Assembly: GCA_947846985.1 (NCBI GenBank)
Contig: CANTUZ010000002.1
Span: 133,881,889-133,945,888, forward strand
Direction: 5' to 3'
DNA from: Fratercula arctica
Taxonomy: Eukaryota; Chordata; Aves; Charadriiformes; Alcidae
Length of the DNA stretch: 64,000 nt
The position numbers and the translations under genes were made by a program. Shown piece after piece: positions 36,480 through 48,900 of the stretch; the first letter of the stretch is position 1, and each line of letters opens with the position of its first letter. The notes below the pieces were generated by a model, which saw only the letters and a program-made list of their open reading frames with translations, was not told the origin of the DNA and did no database searches.

Positions 36480-37569
36480 ATAACCTACACTACTCACTGT
36501 AGGGTGAGGAAGAGCTATGAACGGGAACTGAGGGATGTGATTTTTTTCTTTGTTGCTTCCGCTTAACACTATTAAATTTCCTGTACTCTCTCCAAAAGAC
36601 TGATCCTGAATTTCTCCTAGTCAAATTATAAACTAATTCTTTAAAATAATTAGTAAATTGGCAGAAAACCAGTGCGGTGGGGGAGTTTTTCTGCAGGTGT
36701 GATGGGTGCCTGAGCCAGTGGGACAGTGCAGTGGCAAGAGAGGGACCCATCGCTGCTGTAGCTCAGCCTCGCTGGGAACCAGCCCTGTCGCTGCTTTGAT
36801 TCATGCAGTTGAGACCAATGAGTTCTGGGGGAAAAAAACAACCATAAAAGCAGCATAGCAGCAGAGGAGAGGGCATGGGGAAGGGGTAATAAGGGAGAGG
36901 AGGGCAGCCGCTTTCCAGGGGAGGGAGAAGAGGATTTGGAGACAACGGATGCCTCTAGAGACCAGGCTTCAGTGACCCACTGCTCAAGGAGCAATGTTTA
37001 TTTTAGACAATGCAAGATTTTCATGGGCTGTAAAAACGTACATACTATCGCTTTTTTTTTCCCAAAAGTAATTTTTCCTGACAGGTTAGCAGTATAACGT
37101 ACAATTCTGAACAGTGTACATACCAAAACAGAACTGCTAAACCCACTAGGTTTAGCAGACTTTAGCTTTCCATCCTTGTGGGACTGTGGAACCTAGGCAG
37201 GCAGCTTCTTGAAAACATCTGCTTTCAAACATACAATTGATCATCCAAGCCCATCTTCTAATTTATTAGAGATCAAGTTAAATTTGTTCTTATAAAAGAA
37301 TACATTTCCCCCCCTCTGTGCTGCATTGTGGGGTTTCCAGAATTTCCTCTGTGCCTTGAAAGGAGCTCTACTTAACTGATCAGGTTGAGTCTTTATTTAA
37401 AGCCCAATATGAGAAGTGTTCATCTACTTGATGTTTTCCATCACCTGTTGATGGGTAAGTCACCAAAAGTCACCATGCTGCTTGCAGTCCCCTTCCTAAA
37501 ATCCCATTTCACCCATCAGGGTAAAGGAACATTAACTGGAAACTACGCTACAGTCACAGCCTCTTGATA

Positions 37570-38345
37570 TGTTAGTGAGCAAACCTCAAACTTGTCCATG
37601 AAAAGGCACACAGCTGCTTTCTGGCTGGTGCAAGGACCCACACAGATGCCGGTGAACACTCTCCCATGCCGCGCAACAGCTTAGCTCTCATGACTGTCTT
37701 TTGTAACACATCAGTGCCTGGAACCGGAACACTGAGGATGGTTCCTGCTGCATTCTGAATATTTCCATAGAAAGTCTCCTTTCCTTCGGCCAAGGCTTTT
37801 GTGAAGAGCACAGGAGCCATATGGTCACCATCAAGTACTGGAAATGTCTTGGCTATCTGCTATAATCAGCTAATACGCGAATCCATCACCCATCAGGTCT
37901 TCTCGCCTGCAAAGGAGTATTTTGCTCAGAATGCCAAATTCCTCTGGGTCCAGAAGACCTTTCCTCAAGGATGTCGTGGAGATGCTACATTTTCTGGAGA
38001 CCAACCCTGCCAGATTATTTTCCCATTACCTAATATCCCAGTATGAAAACCCACTCTCTGGGAAGCATTCAGCTGCTCTGTAGTCCACTCCTGCAAGACT
38101 ACACCGACTGTCCCTGCTCCTTTATCCAGCCATGGATGAATCACTAATATCTCCATTTCTGCAATGTATGAAGACTAAATGACGACAGGTTCCTGATACG
38201 CTGGAGAAGCTGATGCCTAGTGTTTGGAATCAGCCCTCCAACACGGCTATTCTGCGTGTGTGGTAACAGGACTAACGCGCTCCCGGCCAGGCCTCTGCAG
38301 AATTGCAAAATCACACTACAGCAGTTGTTGCAAGCGTTGGCCAAG
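37570..38345 (-). other. unassigned, possibly decayed coding sequence
   Basis: Three minus-strand open frames (37572-37820, 37965-38156, 38144-38344) lie close together and read like protein, for example F-T-K-A-L-A-E-G-K-E-T-F-Y-G-N-I-Q-N-A and L-D-K-G-A-G-T-V-G-V-V-L-Q-E-W. They are in different frames and separated by stops. I do not recognise the family. It could be a processed pseudogene, a retroviral remnant or chance. Confidence 0.2.
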
Positions 38346-39068
38346 TCGGTGTCAAGATGTCAGAGTCTAGACCCAGAGCTAATCTCAAAGTTCCTCCAGT
38401 CTATAAATTTAACTTCTAGCTCTTCTGTGTCGATGCTTTTTTTTCCCCTTCAACAATTGACTCAGACTGCTGCTCTGAAAACCCAACCTTTAAAAAAACC
38501 AACCTTTAAAAAAACCCCAACCAATAAACTGGTCAATAATGTCCCAAAATTGTGAGCACTGGCATCTGTGTCTAAGATGAAAGTTTTCATGGGTAGGCAA
38601 AGGACAGGAGTGGTCATGACCACCACCACCCCCCCGCCACCTCCCCACCCCCAACATTTATAAACATGCTAAACCACACTCTTGCAATTACTGGAATGTT
38701 TTGTTCTACCTGATCCAATTTAACAGGTTTTCAATACAGAAAGCCCAAATAAATAAAACTTTGGACTTTTTCCCTGCCCATTTCAAATCACAGTCATTTT
38801 TACTACTTACTGCTCCTCAGCTGCAGCCGGCAAACAAGGAATGCTCCGCTCGTACTTCCCAGCCACAAGAATTTTAGCAGCTACAAGTGCTGGCTTATGT
38901 GACTCTGCTCCCAAACACATTTTTACAGTTTGGCTTATAAATGTAAACACACATATTTCACATATCACTCAGCCAGCACCACTGCAGGAACAGCAGCAGC
39001 CTCGGAGGGAGAGGCAAAGCAGAAAACTGAAGACAGGAACCACTTAAGCCATCTGCATTTAGTCAGCA

Positions 39069-39758
39069 TCACATGTGAGTCCATGTCTTAAGACTGCCCC
39101 AGTCTTTTCCAGCTTTCTCCACTGGAAAGTTGAACCTACACACAGCTGTTGAACAGTATTTGCACTCAGAGGGGAGAATAACTTGTCCGTTACACATCGA
39201 TTGTTCACAAACCATTAATTCCACCATTGCTAAGGTGATTTTCTGCAGAGTGAAGCTATAATCCCTGCCGTTGCTTATACTGTTATTAGGTGCAATGAAA
39301 TCTAGATCAGTTGTAAAATCATCTACTACGTAGTTATGAAGATTTCTTTTCTCCAGTCCCACATTCCAGCCTCCAAATGCAGCCTCCCAGCTTCTGGATG
39401 GATATGTTTCTGCCAGCCCAGTCTGCACTTGAGACCAAACTGTTTTGGATCTTTTATTTCCAAGTCTTCGTAAATCCAAACACATGCAATGAATTTTAAT
39501 GAACCAGTGGAGGCATAAGCAGCAGAAGTTAGATGCCCTTGAGGACAGATCTTTTACCACCACCCCATGTCTCTCAGCTTCATGTCTCCTTGCTTCCTCG
39601 GCAGGGAGAATGGTTTCACATGATCCCTGCAATACTCTAACCTGGCTAGCCTGGTATTTAAAATAGTCCTTCTCTTCAATAGCCAAGATCAAATTCAACT
39701 TAGTTACTACACTCAATCCTTTCCTTTGCTTATGAATTGATAATTTTTCAAAATTCAT
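39069..39758 (-). CDS. unassigned 229-residue open reading frame
   Basis: This is the longest open frame in the window outside the CR1 copy: ATG at 39758, stop at 39069. The protein is mixed in composition, with several Cys and Trp residues (N-F-C-C-L-C-L-H-W-F; E-C-K-Y-C-S-T-A-V-C-R-F-N-F-P). No signal peptide, membrane segment or known motif stands out. There is no clear promoter or splice pattern, and it sits in what should be ZNF704 intron on the same strand. By rough estimate a chance frame of this length is uncommon at this base composition but not excluded. It may be an old retroelement or pseudogene relic, or chance. Confidence 0.2.
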   Translation of the reverse strand: MNFEKLSIHKQRKGLSVVTKLNLILAIEEKDYFKYQASQVRVLQGSCETILPAEEARRHEAERHGVVVKDLSSRASNFCCLCLHWFIKIHCMCLDLRRLGNKRSKTVWSQVQTGLAETYPSRSWEAAFGGWNVGLEKRNLHNYVVDDFTTDLDFIAPNNSISNGRDYSFTLQKITLAMVELMVCEQSMCNGQVILPSECKYCSTAVCRFNFPVEKAGKDWGSLKTWTHM

Positions 39759-41308
39759 TTAATGGTGTTAAGAAACTATCACACCTTGTCAGTCAGAGCC
39801 CTCTGCGAGGAAAGGCTGGATTTAAGCTCCAAAAGATGAGCAAAAGAGGGTCCAAGACGAGTCCAAGGCTACGCAAGTGTCCCGAAACGGCTCACTTGTA
39901 CTATAGCCAGGTCAAAAGACGACACAACAGCCCATCTCCTACTGTCACATTGCCTCAGCCAGCAGCTGACTCCCCCTACGACTTGTGTTTCCTTACAGGA
40001 CTGAATCCAGCTTAAGCTTTTGGTGTGGTTCCTCCCTACTAGCAACTTTCTGGCGAGGGGACGTCTCCCTGGCCTCCCCTTGTGAAAGGCACACAAGTGC
40101 TCTTCTGGCCGCCATCATCTTCACACTCCCTAGTAAGCCTTATTCCCACCTGGACACACCTATACCACAACTCTTGTTTCTTCTCTGTGTCAGCCACGCT
40201 ATCGTCTATGGTTGGAATTACTGGGGTTTTTTAGCCTTTCTCTCAAAAATCCTTAGAAATACATATTTCATTCTAGTTTTTAAGTCTTTGGTCTATCCTT
40301 TATTATTTGCCTGGGTTGGACCAAAAAGCCTGCAATTCTTCCTCCTGGAAAGACTGCATCTTAGGTGAGTACTTTACCCAACCATATTTTAAGAGTTCTG
40401 GAGAATATTCTTTCATCAGAGAAACTTGTAGTGGTAGCAGGTGTTTTTTACAAAATTGACCTTATTGAAAAGGAAAGCTTAAGCTCATTTTAAGCAAAGG
40501 CAAAATAAAAAAGCAGAGAGAAATTTATTTTCCCTGCCCACAACTCCAAAGGTTTCAATTAATTCCCTGACCCGTGACCTCTAACTCCAGCGCAGCAATG
40601 CTCAAAGCAATGATGCGCGGGTTTGTCCTATGGGAAGTGCCTTCCTGTGCTCCGGAGCTGCCCCGACACCGCATGAGTGCGGACCAGGCAACGCTCCTTC
40701 ACCAGGGCTCTACTCCCATTGAGAAGGTGCGAGGGGGGAGCAGGGGCAGCATGCTCCAGCTGGCAGGACCAGGCTCCAGGGGGTAGAAACTCCAGCACCA
40801 GGAGATGAGCCCACAGAGAAGGGAAGGGGAAGAACATTTCCAATTACTTCAAGTGGAGGTTGGCTACAGAAGCTGATGGACACAGACCCAGCCTTCTTCT
40901 GCAGAGCCACATCCCTTTGCTGTTCCAGCACTGTTGAGCTTGCCTCTCCTTATCCTACTTTCTAAAGAATAACCACCTGAAGCCCACGTGCCTGAAACAT
41001 TCAGATTTATTAAAAGGTTTACATTTTTCTTTGTTTTGGCAGAGGCATGTGCTTACCTATTTCTTACTGCTATCCCCACCAGAGGGACCCAGTGAAAAAT
41101 AAATAAAATTAAAAATTTTAACTAGGATTGATCAAGAACAGTGGCAACCAGGCAGAAAAATGCTAGTATGCTGTGTTAGCTGGCTTCTGTCCTCCACACA
41201 AAAACCAGCTGATGACAATGGTTCACAAAACATCTTGACCTTCTGTTAAGGAAGTAACATATAAATATGCATGCATTAATATGCTACAACTAAGACAGAA
41301 TAACAGTA

Positions 41309-41726
41309 TAGAATCATAGAATGGTTTAGGTTGGAAGGGACCTTAAAGATCATCTAGTTCCAACCCCCCTGCCATGGGCAGGGACACCTCCCACTAGACC
41401 AGGCTGCTCAAAGCCCCATCCAGCCTGGCCTTGAACACTTCCAGGGATAGGGCATCCACAACTTCCCTGGGCAACCTGTTCCAGTGCCTCACCACCCTCA
41501 TAGTGAAAAATTTCTTCCTGATATCTAATGTAAATCTTTCCTCTTCCAGTTTGAAGCCATTACTCCTCGTCCTATCGCTCCTATCCCTGACAATGAGTCC
41601 CTCCCCATCTCTCCTGTAGGTCCCCTTTAGGTACTGAAAGGCTGCTGTAAGGTCTCCCTGGAGCCTTCTCTTCCCCAGGCTGAACAACCCCAACTCTCTC
41701 AGCCTGTCTTCATAGGAGAGGTGTTC
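41309..41726 (-). mobile_element. CR1 LINE 3' fragment
   Basis: Begins TAGAATCATAGAATGG, TTTAGGTTGGAAGGGACCTT and runs into the complement of ORF2-end sequence. The minus strand gives [23 protein letters not shown] and F-F-T-M-R-V-V-R-H-W-N-R-L-P. It is the same subfamily as the copy at 9497-10120. The ORF2 tail is open over 99 codons, suggesting a fairly young copy. Confidence 0.93.
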
Positions 41727-43454
41727 TCTCCTTCCAATATTTATACTTCTAAATGCTCACAAAGAGACCTCTGAAGTCTTACTTTGACCACCTGATTATA
41801 GCCCCATCACACTGACGCCGTCATACTGAGCACTGTAGCTATACTGACAGATAAACATGTTGTTACAGGCTTTTATATGCCAAAAATATGATTCATCATA
41901 CAATGAATCATTGTAATCAGTGCACTAGTAATAACAAAAGTACTTCTGAAATAAATAAAAATCCTAAATTACATTCTACAGTTACGTAAAAAGATTCTAG
42001 GTTTCTTCAACTCTTCATTAATGGCAAAGGCAACATGCTAACAAGGAACTGTCAAGAAAAGCTATGTATGTGGCTGTGACTCCAGATATCTAAAGTAACT
42101 ACAACCACTCTTCTGTCTTGAGAAAAGAACTACAGTATCATGCCACAAAATATTATGAATCCATAAAATACCTTACATTTATGGTAATATTTGATTGTCA
42201 TCTAACAACTCAAAATACTGACAGTACAGATAAATGAATGATCTCGCTAGTTGCTGTTAGGTTTGTTTCTTGATTATAAAGATTTAAAATTAACCTGCTT
42301 GCCAAAGACAAAAGGAAAAATTGTAGAGAGAATGATCCATATAGCCAGTCTGTGCTCCTAAGCACTCTTTTGGTAAAAGCTGTAACTTTTCACAATAAAG
42401 CAAAAAGCAAAGGGAAGTATTTTCAAAGATTATATTAAACCATTACAGTACTACAATGATACATCTTAAAACTTAAGGGAGCATTACTACTTACACATCT
42501 AAAAAGAGAACTGGCGTTTGATATCCAAAGCACAGACACAATAATACCATGCACTAATTAGAAGTTAGGGATTTCTGCCTTTGCTCATCATAGCCAAACA
42601 TAGAATTAACCTTTTCCACTCTTAACTTTGTGGTATTTGCAATCTAGTTCATATACAAAATAATTGCCATTTCTGTGTCTCTCTCTCTGGTGTTCTGGTT
42701 ACACATCAGTAATTTTTTAGGATACTGACAGAGATTAGAAATTAATTATGATAAAGTTCTTTATTATACTAATACAGGAACTTTTCTTCGAAAAACATAT
42801 ATACCTGAACTTCTCAAGGAAAAAAGAAAAGTGCATCAAAGGTCACCTCAAAGCTCTCTATCACCCCCAGCCAAGCTGAAAGATTTTGTGATTCAATTAT
42901 TCCAAGGACCTTTGGAAGCCTGGCTGGTCTGTTAGAGGCCGAGGAGAGCTGATAAGAGTCATGAGCAATGCAGACACAGACTTTCTATCTGGACTGTAAT
43001 GGTTTAAAGACAATAAAAAGTCTCTGCAAATTAGTGGTATCACATGGGAGACAATTACAGAGAGTGGTTCTCAGCATCCTGGAGAAGAAAATATGTTTAA
43101 GAGAAGAACTGAAGAGAAAGTGATGTGTAATGCAGGTGTGTTCCTCAAAGTCTTTTATTCTTCCTCGCATCAGACCTTCCATTGCTCCACAGAAAGAAGA
43201 CTCTGTAACAAACAGGTATTTCTCTAGCCATTATCATTAAAAGCACTAAAACTTGACAGAATATAATCAATTGTTTTTTACAACTGTTTTGTAGATTTAG
43301 ATAACCAAGAAAACGTGATACTTGGTTCCAAAGGCTGGCGGACGTACTCTCCCATACACAGGGGTCTTGCCGGTCTCTTGGTTGCCCCTGCCCCCTCCTC
43401 AAGCCCTCAGAGAACAGATGGCTTCCTGAGCCAGGCATGTCCCCAGGGAGCCCC

Positions 43455-45988
43455 TGAGCACCCAACCAGGATGAGGACACAGATGAAGTATTCTGTAAGC
43501 AGCTGGCTGAAGTCTCGCAATTGCCAGCCCTTGTTCTGGTTGGGGAATTCAACCTGCCAGGTATCTGCTGGAAATATAACACAGCAAAGAGCAGGCAGGC
43601 TAGGAGGTTCCTCCAGTGCATGGAAGATAACTTCCTGACACAACTGGTAGGTGAGCCTACCAGGGGAGGTGCCTCACTAGATTTACTGTTCACAAACAGA
43701 GAAGGACTAGTGGGAGATGTGGTGGTCGGAGGCCGTCTTGGGTTTAGTGATCATGAAATGCTCTAGTTTTCAATTCATAGTGATGTGAGGAGGGGGGTTA
43801 GCAAAACCTCCACCTTGGACTTCTGGAGGGCGGACTTTGGCTTGTTCAGAACACTGGTTGAGAGAGTCCCTTGGGAGATAGTCCTGAAGGGCAAAGGGGT
43901 CCAGGAAGGCTGGATGCTCTTCAAGAAGGAAATCTTAAAGGCCCAGGAGCAGGCTGTCCCCAAGTGTCGCAAAATTAAAGGGTGGGGAAAATGGCCAGCC
44001 TGTATGAATAAGGAATTTCTGATGGGACTTAAGAACAAAAGGAGGGTTTACCACCTTTGGAAGAAGGGACAGGCAACTCAGGAGAAGTACAGAGATCTCG
44101 TTAGGTTATACAGAGAGAAAATTAGGAAGGCAAAAGCCCAGCTGGAGCTCAACTTGGCCACTAACATTAAGGACAACAAAAAAAGTTTTTATAAATACAT
44201 CAACAAAAAGAGAGCCAGGGAGAATCTCCATCACTTACTGGATGTGGGGGGGAAAGTTGCAACCAAGGACGAGGAGAAGGCTGAAGTACTTAATGCCTTC
44301 TTTAACACCGTCTTCAGTAGTCAAACCAGCTATCCCCAGGGTGTTCAGCCTCCTGAGCTGGAAGATAAGGATGGAGAGCAGAACAACCCATCCATAATCC
44401 AGGAGGAAGTAGTCAGTGATCTGCTTCTGCACCTAGATGCACATAAGTCTATGGGGCCCGATGGGATTCACCCAAGAGTACTCAGGGAGCTGGTGTAAGA
44501 GTTCACCAAGCCTCTCTCCAGCATTTGTCAACAAACTTGGTCAACAGGGGAGGTACCAGATGACTGGAGGGTAGCTAATGTGACGCCCATCTACAAGAAG
44601 GGTCGGAAAGAGGATCCGGGGAACTACAGGCCTGTCAGCCTGACCTCGGTACCAGGAAAGATCATGGAGAGGATCATCTTGAGTGAGCTCTCACAGCAAG
44701 TGCAGGGCAGCCAAGGGATCAGGGCCAGCCAGCATGGGTTTAGGAAAGGGAGGTCCTGCTTAACCAACCTGATCTCTTTCTGTGACCATGTGACTCGCCT
44801 TCTGGATGCGGGGAAGGCTGTGGACATTGTCTATCTGGACTTTGGTAAGGCCTTTGACACCATCCCCCACAGCATTCTCCTGGAGAAGCTGGTGAATCAT
44901 GGCACAGACAAGTGCACTCTTCGCTGGGTTAAAAACTGGCTGGATGGCCGTGCCCAGAGAGTTGTGATTAATGGGGTGAAATCCCCTTGGCGGCTGGTCA
45001 CCAGTGGTGTCCCTCAGGGCTCAGTTTTGGCCCAGTTTTGTTTAATATCTTTATCAAGGATCTGGATGAGGGGATTGAGTGCACCCTCAGTAAGTTCGCA
45101 GGTGACACCAAACTAGGTGGGAGTGTTGATCTGCCTGAGGGTGGGAAGGCTCTACAGAGGGACCTGGGCAGGCTGGATCAATGGGCCAAGGCCAGTTGTA
45201 TGAGGTTTAATAAGGCCAAGTGCCGGGTCCTGCATTTCGGTCACAACAACCCCAAGCAACGCTACAGGCTTGGGGAAGAGTGGCTAGAAAGCTGCCCGGC
45301 AGAAAAGGACCTGGGGGTGATGGTGGACGGACAGCTTAACATGAGCCAGCAGTGGGCCCAGGTGGCCAACAAGGTCAATGATATCCTGGCTTGTATCAGG
45401 AATAGCGTGGCCAGCAGGAGCAGGGAAGTGATCGTGCCTCTGTACTCGGCACTGGGGAGGCCTCACCTCGAGTGCTGTGTTCAGTTCTGGGCCCCTCTGT
45501 ACAAGAAGGACACTGAAGTGCTGGAGTGTGTCCAGAGGAGAGCTACCAAGCTGGTGAGGGGTCTGGAGACCAAGCCATATGAGGAGAGGCTGAGGGAGCT
45601 GGGCATGTTTAGTTTGGAGAAGAGGAGGCTGAGGGGAGACCTCACTGCCCTCTACAACTACCTGAAAGGAGGTTGTGGAGAGGTGGGTGTTGGCCTCTTC
45701 TCCCAGGTGAATAATGACAGGACCAGAGGAAATGGTGTGAAGTTGTGGCAGGGGAGGTTTAGATTAGATATTAGGAAGAATTACTTTACTGAAAGAGTGG
45801 TCAGGCACTGGAACAGCCTGTCCAGGGAGGTGGTGAAGTCACCGTCCCTAGAGGTATTTAAGAAACGTCTAGATTTGGCACTTCAGGGCATGCTCTAGTG
45901 GCAGAGATTGTAGGGGTTGGGTTTTGTGTGCGTATGGTGGACTGGATGATCTCAAAGGTCCTTTCCAGCGATGAAGATTCTATGATTC
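43455..45988 (+). mobile_element. CR1 LINE, long copy with most of ORF2 (5' end uncertain)
   Basis: The longest CR1 in the window. It runs from the endonuclease part of ORF2 through reverse transcriptase to the 3' UTR (GGTCCTTTCC...GATTCTATGATTC). The 5' end is blurred: sequence back to about 43330 may also be derived from CR1, but in a different frame. The element inserted on the plus strand, opposite to ZNF704. Confidence 0.92.
43460..45898 (+). pseudogene. CR1 ORF2 (endonuclease-reverse transcriptase), inactivated
   Basis: ORF2 codes for the endonuclease and reverse transcriptase that copy CR1 into new genomic sites. Seen in order: endonuclease end (L-V-G-E-F-N-L-P-G-I-C-W near 43535; L-L-F-T-N-R-E-G; G-F-S-D-H-E-M near 43750), linker, RT entry (T-P-I-Y-K-K-G-R-K-E-D-P-G-N-Y-R-P-V-S-L near 44583), motif A (Y-L-D-F-G-K-A-F-D-T-I near 44833), motif B (G-V-P-Q-G-S near 45007) and the C-terminal H-W-N-S-L region, ending at TAG 45896-45898. 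Breaks: TAG at 43764, TAA at 44496, a one-base frameshift near 45030, and motif C reading F-A-G-D at 45095-45106 instead of F-A-D-D, which removes a catalytic aspartate. It is a dead copy. Confidence 0.92.
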
Positions 45989-48900
45989 CCAACGTTGTTC
46001 TCCTCCCTATGGGGGTACAACCCAGCGAGGCTACCCTGGCTGCTCTGTAGGCTACCATTGCACCAGACCTCTCCGGTGAGCGCTGGCAGAGCTGCACCAG
46101 CAGCAAAAAGGATGCGAAATTACTGCGATTTCTATCATTTGGTGCAAACGCATCCCATGGACACGCTTTGCTGCCACCATGCCCTTGCAGCCTAGTGGCA
46201 GGAATAGCTGATTTGCCCTCTAAGACTCCCCAGAAAAGTCTGCTTACGGCAAAGCCTGCAAAACAGATGGAAAATGCCTTTTTTGTTTAAGCCTTTTTTT
46301 ATCACCGCTTCTTAAGTAACTCGTCTGCCTTCCTTGAAGGCAGCTGAAATTTCAAACCTATCCAAATGGGAACAGGACTGAACTCTAGGTTGCTTTCTGA
46401 TTTACAAAGCACAGGATACAGTGTGCTGGGGGTGAGGAGGGAGAGGATGGGTAATAAAACACTGCTCTCATTATTGGCTGGTGATAAAATCGACAGTTTT
46501 TAAATGCTCTGCATAAACGGAAACAGTTAAGCAAGCCAAATTCAACACTTGGAGGTAAGCCGCAGTGTACAGGAACAATTTATTCTATATGTTGGAGAAG
46601 CTGATCCAATGAATAATTTTTACTTTTCAAACAGCTGGGACATATCAGGAGAACTTATCTGGTGCAGAGCCCTCGGGGCGATGACAGAAGCTGAAGTAGG
46701 AATATGACACAGAAACTGTCTGCTTCAAAACAGAACAACCAAACAAGTGGTAATCACTTGATAGATTATGACTGCAAAGCAAAAATTGAATTCATAAAGG
46801 AATAACAGAACCCTGCAGAGAACAGTTATACCTTACCGTCACCCACAAGCCTCCAAGATTTTCTAGAAAGATTTATTGTTCCATCTCCTCTACTTCACTT
46901 GCTGACGCAATAAATAACTCAGTCTCTACAAACCAAGTATAGAGATGCCCTGAAGCAACAGACCAATTATTCCAAATATTACCCAATATATTCATGTTCA
47001 TCCCTTTTCTGCCTTCGTCTTAGCTACTGTTTTAGCTTGGTCACAGGCACACCCCCTTTCATAAATGGGATTGCTTTGATGGGGTACTGTTTACAGAAAG
47101 AAAATTTTGCACTTCTGATGCTTTCTTCAGGGAAAAGGGGCTGGACCACTTGCTCCGATGCCCAAGAGGTACCACTCAATGCAATAAAAATTATCATGCT
47201 GAAAACGGAAAAAGAGGGAAATGGAAAAAAAGAACAAAACCCTGAAGGTTCCAGCTCATGAAGTGTAATAAGAACAGTGCCAAGAAGCGGTGTGATGTGC
47301 TAAGGAGACAGCTGATGCCAGCTGGTAACAGACAGAGAGGGTAAGACACTTTACCTCCCCAGGTAGCCGGCATCCCGGTTCCAATGCCTGCTGTTGTTCG
47401 TGACTCTCACCCGGCCCCACAGTCAGAGCCCCCCACGTACCACCGCGTCTGATGTCTCTTTTTCACAGTGCTCTCACTCAGCCTTTTGCAAAACTGTTTT
47501 TCCCATAAATCTTCCTTAACTTTTGAGAAGAATTATTTTACCAGCTGAAGATACCCTTATGGCAGATGCTACGGGTACTTTGTCTTTCCCAAAGTAAAAT
47601 ACAAAATACAAGGCCAGAAATTTTTTGCTCTTCCTTCTTCTTTCCCCCTTATCTATTGCAAACAGCATGATTCCCACTTTGTATGAACTTAGTCCTAACA
47701 TTCACAAAATATATTTTATAATATCAATGCCTATATACAGTCCTAACACATCTACACGGATCATTGGTTTAGCACAATTTATCTCTAAAAAGCTGCTCTA
47801 AGTCAATTTTAAAATAATATTTAACTGCTTTTTTCCTTCACACATTAAAATATGGGGGTTTTTTTCAAATAAAATATACATTGATGAAACACTTGAAAAA
47901 GCCTGCAAGTTTTCCTCTCACGAAATCAGAGCCACAAGCATGCTGTCCTGTTGCTACATATAACTACTAATGTGAAGAAGATGGCGAGCACTTTGCTGAA
48001 ATCAAATCAGTCTCAAAAATGACCCACAGGGTCAGTTTCTGTTCATTGTTAATATTTACATGTCAGTCTTTTGAGCTTTCCAGTTCCTTATTTTTTTAAA
48101 GCTAGAAGCAAATAAAATTGTAAAGAAAAAAACTACTGATTCTGGACCAGGCTGCCCACAGCCACCAGTACTGCTGAAAGAGATTTGGAGACTAGAGGCA
48201 GAAATATCTCTGAGATGACCCTCTGCTTTCTGCCAAAGCAAGATATTATATCCTAAAGACCAGAATTTCCAAAAATTAAACCATTATTTCTATGGCATAC
48301 TTGAGCTAATAGGTCACAGCACTGTAAAGTATCTCCCCGGGTCATCCTTTGCTATTGCAGTGATTCAGGAGACATACACCACGGTTCACCTCACAACGGT
48401 TTGGGTTTTTGTCCTTCTCTATCTGTTAGAAACCTGTTTCAGAACAGGGAAGGCACAGAGCTAGCTCATTTTGTCCTCTCCACTCTTACCTTCCCTTCAT
48501 TTCCATGTCCTTGGAGCAGTTCTGCAGGGCTATGTTGACAACAGTACCTGCGATAGCTAGCTCACAGCTATTTTGTCTATGTACACACATTCCATGGAGA
48601 GTTTCCAGGTACACCTATTCAGGTGGGTTCTCTTTCCACTTCCTTCATCATCCTACAAGCCTGTGTTCATCCTGTGTTGATGCAAGTACATCCATCATGA
48701 ACAGAGCTCCAAGTGTTATTGATATGGTCTCGCCCACATCTCCTACAAGGACAGTATTATTTCCCTGTCTCTGCTGAAATCTCTATGACTTGACTCACAA
48801 GGATAGCTCAGTCATCTGTAATGAACAATACAGCCCCACTGCCCTTCTCTTCATCACTTGTTTACAGCTAATGAAGTTGGAATTAATTGGTCCTAGAGAA

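Noticed and set aside
38483..38520. Two copies of AACCTTTAAAAAAACC in tandem
   Set aside because: A simple local duplication of 16-17 bases in A-rich DNA, without further structure.
44235..45466. Minus-strand open frames over the long CR1
   Set aside because: They are antisense shadows of CR1 ORF2, whose plus-strand reading is unmistakable.
48490..48552. Possible upstream ZNF704 exon with donor AG|GTAAGAG in the right phase
   Set aside because: The acceptor has no pyrimidine tract, and the encoded peptide (T-V-V-N-I-A-L-Q-N-C-S-K) does not resemble the ZNF704 sequence I know before K-S-S-E-E-L.
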